A stretch of DNA of 35,386 nucleotides from Paraphysomonas bandaiensis (taxonomy: Eukaryota > Chrysophyceae): the NCBI GenBank assembly GCA_965644295.1, contig CBFFRP010000265.1, positions 1 through 35,386 of the forward strand, given 5' to 3'. How positions within the stretch are numbered: the stretch's first letter is position 1; each line of letters begins with the position of its first letter. Shown piece by piece: positions 10,113 to 17,416 of the stretch. The notes beneath the pieces were generated by a model. It did no database searches, was not told the origin of the DNA, and saw nothing but the letters and a program-made list of their open reading frames with translations. The position numbers and the translations under genes were made by a program.

Positions 10113-10508
10113 TCAGATATGGTACTTAAACTCTCCTGCAATATTGTTGAAGTTGTTTCGAAGTCCTGGATATGAAGACTGATCACTTGAACTGACCTCA
10201 TCATGATCTTCTACAGTAGTCGAAGGATGGAATATAGCTTGGAGTGCTAGATGATCTGCTCCTGATAGTTGGCTCATGATTGTGGTTTCACTATGATTGT
10301 GTACTCTAATGAATTTACATGCATACATATGACTGTCAATATCATAATTAAGATAGAAGTGAGCTTCTGTTGAACCGAATATTGAAGTGCTGATATGAGC
10401 GCCCTGTTGAGCCCGAATCAGGTCAGAAAAAGCTTTTTTGAGACAATATGGGGATAAGGAATTAATTATCTGAGCGTAGTGCTCAAAGCTTGAATTATAA
10501 TAAATGAA
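10113..10508 (-). CDS. Possible exon of an unrecognised gene
   Basis: The minus strand is open for 131 codons from 10508 to a TGA at 10115-10113. This is long for such AT-rich DNA, and composition looks coding (for example FEHYAQIINSLSPYCLKKAF and, near the end, SGADHLALQAIFHPSTT). The first in-frame Met is at 10328, which would give 71 residues; a splice acceptor (CTCAG before 10472 or so) could instead add upstream sequence. No domain is recognised and no upstream exon could be joined with confidence. It may be a last exon or a relic. Confidence 0.3.
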   Translation of the reverse strand, partial: FIYYNSSFEHYAQIINSLSPYCLKKAFSDLIRAQQGAHISTSIFGSTEAHFYLNYDIDSHMYACKFIRVHNHSETTIMSQLSGADHLALQAIFHPSTTVEDHDEVSSSDQSSYPGLRNNFNNIAGEFKYHI

Positions 10509-11391
10509 TTAAACTATGATCAATATCACTTATCATTCATTGTCATGCTGTCTCAACAGCATCATTGTCAGAGCATCAAAACAAATATTCAAACATAACA
10601 ATAAGCTCATATATACATATCTACATAACACGAGCCTAACTATAGCTTATAAGTATATAGCGATGGGTCCCCTGTGAGTGTTAAGGGATGAGGAGTCCAT
10701 GAAGTGTGGGAACAACTCACTCTATGATCTGCAGTACATCTCGAGATCTTCATATGCTATGAGTGATGGCGCTCATCTTCTTCACTTCTCCACTGAAGCA
10801 TTGAATAAGGGTATTATTTATAGATTTAGTAACAAATATTACTGAACAGCTCGACGGCGGCGTTTTTTGGCAGTAACATCGGCCCATGTTACTGGAAATA
10901 CGAGAATCGTTGCAGTAACACCAGTGACATTAGTGACTACAAGATATTACCATTAAAGTTGTTACTGTGTAATATGCAGACATAAGTATCAATTTTGATG
11001 ATGTGGGAGATGTTAACAATGTTGTTGATGAGGCTAGCCGCTCCCAGTGGAGATCAAGACCAGCCGGAGCCGGTGGTCAAGTTCAGCTCTGCAGCACCAT
11101 TGCTAAAACACATGAAGGAGATGGATTTTGTTGGTGCAGGCAATGAATATATCGATGATTTGAAGAAGTTGTTGCTGTAGATGCAATATGAGGTGGGTAT
11201 ATGCATGATGGCTACACAGTAACGGCTGTATATACTCTACACAGCAGTCGTATATACATGTACATGAGTGTATATGTATATGAATGAGTGTACAACCAGT
11301 ACAGATATTGGGACAAAATACTGTACCTGATATCTAGATATACAACCTTTTTGGGCAAAGAAAAACATAAAAATGTAAAAAAACAAAGGAA
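10509..11391. other. Intergenic, mostly non-coding
   Basis: Contains a GTTACTG-rich patch (about 10828-10970) with a hairpin at 10871-10894 (CAGTAACAT/ATGTTACTG) and a possible ORF relic at 10982-11180. The last 200 bp are AT-rich. Confidence 0.4.
10982..11180 (+). pseudogene. Short frameshifted ORF relic
   Basis: Two overlapping frames each look briefly coding. One reads ISINFDDVGDVNNVVDEASR from about 10988; the other reads PEPVVKFSSAAPLLKHMKEM and then DFVGAGNEYIDDLKKLLL to a TAG at 11178-11180. Switching frame near 11070 would join them, as expected for a decayed coding sequence. No family is recognised. Confidence 0.25.
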
Positions 11392-11530
11392 AAATACCCT
11401 CTTTTTAAGGGAACTGAAAAATGAAAATAGCATATTTCTTATATAAATGTTACGTAAGGCAAAAAAAACGTAGGCTTTTCCCAAATTCAGGGGATTTCAA
11501 GTGTACCAAAACCCTGTCCCATAATCTCAG

Positions 11531-11647
11531 ATGGAGACCCTCGTCCAAAACCAGGACAATCTAGCTCTGAACGAATCCAGCAGCTGGACACTCGTGAAGA
11601 ATCTCAAGTGCAGCGATCTCACAATTCCAGCCGAATCACAACCATAA
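11531..11647 (+). CDS. Conserved 38-aa upstream ORF (copy B)
   Basis: Same small ORF as at 6914-7030, again 21 nt before the dsRBD start codon at 11669. Identity between arms covers the whole leader, so conservation may simply reflect recent duplication. Confidence 0.4.
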   Translation: METLVQNQDNLALNESSSWTLVKNLKCSDLTIPAESQP

Positions 11648-11668
11648 AGAAACTAAACAAACTACACA

Positions 11669-13033
11669 ATGCAAGTATCTAAACATCCTAAAGGTGAGAT
11701 CTTCGAGTTACTGGCGAAACATTTCACTGATGTGGAGCCTGTATTCGAGATTGCGAATGCCAATAATGGGGCCTTTGTCTGCACTGCCTCCATACAACTA
11801 AACGACACTGAATACAGGCATCAAAGTCCTCCAATGAGTAGAAAGAAAGCTGCAGAGGAAGCAGCAGCAGCACTTCTATTGAATGATGTTAAAGAGGTGG
11901 TTGAATCTGTTAGAAGAGAATCAAGTAACGCATCACCTGAAGCTACTAGCAGCGCTACACAGAAACATCCTAAGTGTGAGTTATTGGAGTTACTGGCTAA
12001 ACATTTCACTGATGTGGAGCCAGAATTCGAAATTGAGAATGAGAATGGGGCCTTTGTCTGTGTTGCATCTATTGAATTGAATGGTACAGCTTATAGGCAT
12101 CGAGGCCCTGCAATGAGTCGAAAGAAAGCTGCAGAGGAAGCAGCAGCAGCACTTCTATTGAATGATGTCAAAGACGAAGTTGAATCGCTTGGACAACAAC
12201 TACGACAGGTGTCCCTTTCACTTCAAAATGGAAGCAATTGTACACAAAAACACCCCAAAAGTGAGTTATTCGAGTTACTGGCTAAAAATTGTACTGGTGT
12301 GGAGCCTGAATTCGAAATTGAGAATGAGAATGGGTCCTTTGTCTGTGTTGCATCTATTGAATTGAATGGTACAGCATATAGGCATCGAGGCCCTGCAATG
12401 AGTCGAAAGAAAGCTGCAGAGGAAGCAGCAGCAGCACTTCTATTGAATGATGTTAAAGAGGTGGTTGAATCTGTTAGAAGAGAATCAAGTAACGCATCAC
12501 CTGAAGCTACTAGCAGCGCTACACAAAAACACCCCAAAAGTGAGTTATTCGAGTTACTGGCTAAACATTTCACACGCGTGGAGCCTGAATTCGAAATTGA
12601 GAATGAGAATGGGTCCTTTGTCTGTGTCGCATCTATTGAATTGAATGGTACAGCATATAGGCATCGAGGCCCTGCAATGAGTCGAAGGAAAGCTGCAGAG
12701 GAAGCAGCAGCAGCACTTCTATTGAATGATGTTAAAGAGGTGGTTGAATCTGTTAGAAGAGAATCAAGTAACGCATCACCAGAAAGAGGCAGCAGTGCTA
12801 CACAAAAACATCCTAAGTGTGAGTTATTGGAGTTACTGGCTAAACGTTGCACCGGCGTGTCGCCAGAATTCGAAATTGAGAATGAGAATGAGTCCTTTGT
12901 CTGTGTCGCATCTATGGAATTGAATGGTACAGCATATAGGCATCGAGGCCCTCCAATGAGTCGAAAGAAAGCTGCAGAAGAAGCAGCAGCAGCACTTCTA
13001 TTGAATGATGTAAAGCAGCATTACTTCTCTTGA
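11669..13033 (+). CDS. Protein of five tandem dsRNA-binding-like domains (copy B)
   Basis: Intronless, 454 aa, with five units of the same dsRBD-like repeat as copy A. The first unit is nearly identical to that of copy A (a Cys-to-Gly change in KHPKxE is visible) and the last ends in the same NDVKQHYFS tail. The internal order differs: the linker types run II, I, II, II here against II, I, I, I, II in copy A, so units have been lost, gained or converted since duplication. One unit has SRRKAA instead of SRKKAA. No other domain is present. Genes A and B are divergently transcribed from the centre of the inverted duplication. Confidence 0.85.
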   Translation: MQVSKHPKGEIFELLAKHFTDVEPVFEIANANNGAFVCTASIQLNDTEYRHQSPPMSRKKAAEEAAAALLLNDVKEVVESVRRESSNASPEATSSATQKHPKCELLELLAKHFTDVEPEFEIENENGAFVCVASIELNGTAYRHRGPAMSRKKAAEEAAAALLLNDVKDEVESLGQQLRQVSLSLQNGSNCTQKHPKSELFELLAKNCTGVEPEFEIENENGSFVCVASIELNGTAYRHRGPAMSRKKAAEEAAAALLLNDVKEVVESVRRESSNASPEATSSATQKHPKSELFELLAKHFTRVEPEFEIENENGSFVCVASIELNGTAYRHRGPAMSRRKAAEEAAAALLLNDVKEVVESVRRESSNASPERGSSATQKHPKCELLELLAKRCTGVSPEFEIENENESFVCVASMELNGTAYRHRGPPMSRKKAAEEAAAALLLNDVKQHYFS

Positions 13034-13637
13034 CTGATATAAAGTTGATAAAGTGAATTCATCTCTTAGCACGTGTGTTCTCGTAGCTATTTTGCACGAA
13101 GACATATAAAACGTTCTACTATTAATAATAATGAATTATTCGAACTTCGTACTAGTCAAGCTTTATTTATAACCTTATCATAAATCATAGAGAAGTATAC
13201 TCGCATATTAGGGGGCCAAAAAAGTGAGAGGTATCGATATGGGCAGAAGTCCATTATCCAAGTTAAATATGCTGACTCTTTGACCTCTCAATTCCTTCAT
13301 AGGGGCCGACTACAAACTACAATAACTCAAGAGGAGCAGATCGTTTCAGATTACAGGCACTATCCTGCTCTATGTGGGTTGGTACCAAGGTATTCTGGGC
13401 ACTAGAGTCAACGCCGTACAAGCAAAGTGTTATTATTATTTTGGTTACATTAGTAGTACACAACGACATCTATTATTTACGAGAGAAACGACACCAATCG
13501 AATTGTTAGATCAATAGTACTATTATTAAATACGAAGACAGTCGTAATGTACGACAGGCTAGTGTGGCTAAGTATACTGTGCAATCACTATTCACTTCAC
13601 TACTAAAAGCTGTAGTTAGACGAGTAGATCGAAGTGT
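13034..13637. other. Intergenic: 3' flank of dsRBD copy B plus repeat relic
   Basis: 13034-13217 is the 3' end of the duplicated arm; 13226-13420 is the dispersed-repeat relic; the remainder is AT-rich with no coding signal. Both the dsRBD B and EF-Tu genes end towards this region. Confidence 0.5.
13226..13420 (-). repeat. Dispersed repeat, right (internally deleted) copy
   Basis: Read on the minus strand, it follows the left-edge repeat: the block near 113-280 of that copy, then the tail equivalent to 590-640, with about 300 bp missing between. Frameshifts and substitutions mean that it no longer encodes the ORF seen at 3-287. Confidence 0.65.
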
Positions 13638-16477
13638 CTATTTAATGATCTTGCTGACCACACCGGCGCCAACAGTCTTACCACCTTCGCGAATAGCAAA
13701 CCGAAGTCCGGGGGACATAGCAACTGGACAGATCAGGTTCACTTGGAGTGTAGCATTATCACCGGGAACAACCTGTTACATTCAAGTGAGTGACTGGTAT
13801 CAATTTATTAGTCGTAACATGAACACGTACCATCTCAACCGCTTCAGGAAGGATAACATCTCCTGTAATATCAGATGTGCGGAAGAAAAACTGAGGCCTA
13901 TAGCAATAGCACGTTAAACAAAGAAGAATTCAGAAAAGTAATATGAGTAAAACACACTTCGTCTGGCATCAGTAAAATAGATATCATCCCAACATATCAG
14001 ATAATGAGATTCCTTGAGTTTAATCATCACACGCCATAACAAATGAAACGGCTAAGGTGTATAACGCAAATAATAATTTTAACACGCCAATACCTATAGT
14101 TGCTGAAAAAGGGTGTGTGTCTGCCTCCCTCTTGTTGGGTAAGGACGTAAATCTCAGCCTCAAAATGTGAGTGAGTGGTCACAGTGCCAGGTTGGGCGAC
14201 GATCTATATTTGAAAAATCAATTGTGAAGGGTAGGATCAGTGTGCACACTATACACATATAATACAACATTTACCTGTCCTCTCTTAATATCCTCGCGCT
14301 TTAGACCACGGAGAAGAAGTCCGACGTTATCACCCGCCTGGCCGTAGTCCATGCTCTTCTTGAACATTTCCACGCCTGTTATGCAGACATAAGCGAATGA
14401 AGTAACTGTTCGCAGAGAATATAATAGTAACATGTTCGTGTAAATGTGCATCTAGCCACGGGGCAGAGTCAACCCATATACAAGGGTAACTCTGTACGGA
14501 AGGCAGATACTAAAATATATAATGTTCCTGCACTATCAAGACCCACTCAACTCTAATACATGAGGGATCTCAAGTTTACAGGGTAAAACATATGTAGCAC
14601 GTACAAAACAAAATACTAATATACCTGTCACAGCAGTCTTCTGGGCAGGGACACCAAGTCCTAGAATCTCAATATCAGCTCCCGTCTTGATTGATCCTGT
14701 AGTTGAATGGCATAACAGTTAATCACAAATACTACAACAACTCCGTAGCAAAACATCTTAAAACACAGTATATAACTGGCATCAGTAAATCAATAATCAT
14801 CACAAGGAGTCAGTTAATGAGATTCCTTTACTATAATCATCACTTGCCAGAATAGTACAACCGTTTAACACATAATAAATTTGAAAAAATATGTAGACAG
14901 ATTCCTCAAGACATACACATCTACTCACCTGTTTCAATTCTTCCAGTTGCCACCGTACCACGACCAGATATAGAAAAGATGTCCTCAACAGGCATCAGGA
15001 AAGATTTGTCAACCTCTCTCTGGGGGGTTGGGATAGCATCCTCGACCTAAACAAAAACCACATCATTGATACCAACAAAAAGACCACAAAAATATTATGG
15101 GTATGTGATAAACAGTTATAAATGTGCATCTAGCCACGGGGCAGAGTCAACCCATATACAAGGGTAACTCTGTACGGAAGGCAGATACTAAAATATATAA
15201 TGTTCCTGCACTATCAAGACCCACTCAACTCTAATACATGAGGGATCTCAAGTTTACAGGGTGTAAAAATATATAACATAATCAATTCAGGAATACAATT
15301 TCAGATATTCATACCGCTTTCATGAGATCAATAATGGCTTGTTTGCCGAGTTTCTCATCGCCTCCACTTGCTGCGGCCAGAGCAGATCCCCTATTAATTA
15401 CATTTTAGTTCTGAAATAACGTACGCAACCAATGGATTGCACATTTCGAAATATATATTCAACCAAAACGGACATACACTTTCACAAAATATAATTACAT
15501 GTGCAGTAATATTCATAGCGTAATGCACCCACCTGACGATATGGATATCATCGCCAGGATAGTCGTACTGGCTCAAAAGCTCACGGACTGACAACATATA
15601 ATTCGTTAGAAACAAAATGCAAATATAATAATGTGTCTGTATACTAAAATATAAACCACTAAGCAACTGCTCAAAAAAGAGTACGTTTCATTCCACACAT
15701 ACAGAACACAATCTGTGGTCGGTGAAGAGAGAAGGTTGTTTTCACAGCAGGGCTTTGCTTTAGATACAATTGGGTTCAACATCACCATATTAATACATAT
15801 ATAACATTCGATTATGGTACAAGTATCACCTATACGTTAATAGATTTGTAATAATATCTTACCTTCCATCTCTACTAATTCCAAGAGTTCCTCATCATCC
15901 ACAAGATCTACTTTGTTTAGGAAAACAACTAGAGAAGGAACGCCGACCTGTCTAGCAAGGACGATGTGTTCTCTAGTTTGGGGCATAGGACCATCTTGTG
16001 CCGACACCACAAGAATACCTCCATCCATCTGCAGTTAAGTCAGTACAGAGAATTGATTACTATCATACCAACTACTACACCTGTGCTGCCCCAGTAATCA
16101 TATTCTTCACATAATCAGCATGTCCAGGACAATCCACATGAGCATAATGTCTATTTTCAGTCTCATATTCTACATGAGCTGAATTAATAGTAATTCCACG
16201 TGCTTTTTCTTCGGGGGATTTATCAATATCCTCATATGACATGGCTTTCCCACCACTCATTTCTGATAATACACGTGAAATTCCAGCTGTAAGTGTTGTT
16301 TTTCCATGATCAACATGTCCAATTGTTCCAATATTAACATGTGGTTTATTTCTAACGTAATTACTTAAGCATTTGCTTAAAACTATTAAGGAAATGATTC
16401 GATTAATAAGGGAAAGGAAAAGGAATGAAGTTACCTTGATTTGATGACTTTGATAAACGGAATGCTCTTGCTAGCAT
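13638..16477 (-). CDS. TUFM: Mitochondrial elongation factor Tu, eleven exons
   Basis: Exons (minus): 16477-16435, 16382-16081, 16028-15863, 15587-15533, 15390-15315, 15046-14929, 14696-14625, 14375-14275, 14203-14094, 13897-13831, 13772-13638. All introns are GT-AG and the join is in frame (1245 nt, 414 aa, normal for EF-Tu). A basic 28-residue N terminus ([14 protein letters not shown]...) fits a mitochondrial targeting peptide. Signature motifs are all present: GHVDHGKTT (P-loop), [10 protein letters not shown] (switch I), [20 protein letters not shown], and SALAA; domains II and III follow to the ...GVVSKIIK end. It delivers aminoacyl-tRNA to mitochondrial ribosomes. Four of its longer introns carry snoRNA-like genes in sense orientation. 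It shares an upstream region with the TTLL gene. Confidence 0.93.
13963..14037 (-). ncRNA. Box C/D snoRNA in EF-Tu intron 9
   Basis: On the intron's sense strand a 75-nt unit has box C GTGATGA (14030-14024), box D' CTGA (14000-13997), box C' GATGA (13988-13984) and box D CTGA (13972-13969), enclosed by a terminal stem (TGGC against GCCA). The guide before D' contains AAGGAATCTCATTA, shared with the snoRNA at 14776-14850. Its complement, AUGAGAUUCC with UA in front, resembles the conserved LSU rRNA segment UUAAYGAGAUUCCC, implying 2'-O-methylation guidance at the Y position if it is U in this species. The short D-box guide looks unused. Confidence 0.8.
14441..14584 (-). ncRNA. H/ACA-type snoRNA in EF-Tu intron 7
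   Basis: The sense strand folds as two hairpins. Hairpin 1 closes with CCTG/CAGG and has an upper stem AGATCCC/GGGTCT. A hinge with ACATTA (fits ANANNA, box H) follows. Hairpin 2 has lower stem ATCTGCC/GGCTAGAT, an open pocket, and upper stem CAGAGT-ACCC/GGGT-ACTCTG. The ACA box is at 14447-14445, followed by three nt, the standard 3' end. An identical 144-nt copy lies at 15119-15262. Pseudouridylation guide function is inferred from structure; the target is not identified. Confidence 0.75.
14776..14850 (-). ncRNA. Box C/D snoRNA in EF-Tu intron 6
   Basis: A near-ideal C/D unit of 75 nt: terminal stem CTGGCA (14850-14845) with TGCCAG (14781-14776), box C GTGATGA (14843-14837), box D' CTGA (14813-14810), box C' GTGATGA (14803-14797), box D CTGA (14785-14782). 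The guide upstream of D' (GGAATCTCATTAA) is the same as in the intron 9 snoRNA, so the two are paralogous guides for one site. The predicted target residue is the one paired with the fifth nucleotide upstream of D', a U in UUAAUGAGAUUCC. Confidence 0.88.
15119..15262 (-). ncRNA. H/ACA-type snoRNA in EF-Tu intron 5 (identical copy)
   Basis: Identical over 144 nt to 14441-14584, with the ACA box at 15125-15123. Flanking intron sequence is unrelated on both sides, so the duplicated block coincides with the predicted mature RNA (ACCCTG start, ACA plus three nt end) rather than with the intron. Confidence 0.75.
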
Positions 16478-16771
16478 TGTAATTTAAAGTATGTTTATAT
16501 ATGATACTCTGAAGGAATATGAGAGCAATGAGATGACTATGTATGTATGTATAGAGAGACTGAGATAGTGACCTTCATACTACAGTGGCATCCATCATAT
16601 GAACGAGTGGACTTGAATACAGTGTGTTTCAATAGGATTCAACACCACACAAAGTTGATGATATATCAAAGAACAACGGGCTACTAGGTAATCCGTAGTA
16701 GAGTATCTTGAAACGACAAAACTGAAATTATAAGACGAGAATAGCAGTTGAGGGGCGGTTTTGTCCCATTA
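16478..16771. promoter_or_regulatory. Upstream region of EF-Tu
   Basis: AT-rich, 294 bp, between the EF-Tu start and the end of the small ORF at 16772. It presumably contains the EF-Tu promoter. No specific element is identified. Confidence 0.35.
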
Positions 16772-17062
16772 TTAATAATAACGGTTTTTTGAATATATTA
16801 TCGGGGGTTTTATATATTTATGTATATATTTCCAGGAAAATCGTTCATATTTGTCTATGTAGATTTCCATACAGTGGTATATAGTCGTATCGGCATCGTT
16901 TGTATATTTTTGTTCAAATATGCCTCTATTATTGAGACAACAATTAGCTGTATACCAGCCGTATTTGTATTGAAGTAATGTGGAGTATTTTTGCTTCAAT
17001 TTATTACCGCAAAATAAGATGCTGGCAGTCGATACGGTAACCTCCACAGTCCATGATGTCAC
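16772..17062 (-). CDS. Small unrecognised protein (96 aa) with a decayed paralogue
   Basis: A single open frame from ATG at 17062 to a stop at 16772. The first 60 residues look coding (MTSWTVEVTVSTASILFCGN, then KYSTLLQYKYGWYTANCCLN), while the last 30 are Tyr/Ile/Lys-rich and could be intron or 3' UTR read-through. Strong support comes from a related segment at 34385-34535 that encodes nearly the same central peptide (KYSTLLQYNYGW...CLNNRGIYERK) with mostly conservative changes. No domain is recognised. It sits between the divergent EF-Tu and TTLL genes. Confidence 0.4.
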   Translation of the reverse strand: MTSWTVEVTVSTASILFCGNKLKQKYSTLLQYKYGWYTANCCLNNRGIFEQKYTNDADTTIYHCMEIYIDKYERFSWKYIHKYIKPPIIYSKNRYY

Positions 17063-17416
17063 TTAACCTTCACATATACATATATATAACCTCACCAACT
17101 CAACACAGTAATATCATACATGTAATTACTATTTCATATCCCTTATAAACTCCTTCTAATCTTCATTAATCAATCTATCATAACCCTCATATAACTGTAT
17201 ATATATAAACCATTCATATCTATATCTATATATCTATATATCCCAATTTATATGACATTTCAGACTATTTAATTGCTATATATCCCAATTTATACAAAAC
17301 TCACATGAAAACCATACATTTTCTATATCAAAATATTAAACAATCCATCAGATGATCCAGTCAGTACCTTCCGAGGTGATTAAACACAATCATTAAGTGT
17401 CCCTATCGTCTCAGAT
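17063..17416. promoter_or_regulatory. Upstream region of the TTLL gene
   Basis: 354 bp, AT-rich, with TATATATA runs and a duplicated word CTATATATCCCAATTTATA at about 17232 and 17275. It probably holds the TTLL promoter and, on the other strand, that of the small ORF. Confidence 0.35.

Larger units (their letters stand above)
11392..13217. repeat. Right arm of the large inverted duplication
   Basis: Inverted copy of 5064-7169. It ends on the outer side directly against the degenerate dispersed repeat at 13226-13420. It has one internal 285-bp repeat unit fewer than the left arm. See the left arm for details of the match. Confidence 0.9.

Noticed and set aside
12223-12852. 209-codon open frame on the minus strand inside dsRBD copy B
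   Set aside because: It is the antisense shadow of repeated dsRBD coding sequence; similar shadows occur in every unit of both copies.
14441-14584. Assigning an SSU rRNA pseudouridine target to the H/ACA 3' pocket
   Set aside because: CTTCCGT in the left pocket strand matches the conserved SSU GACGGAAG, but the right strand (CCCCGT) does not pair with the sequence on the other side, so no target is claimed.
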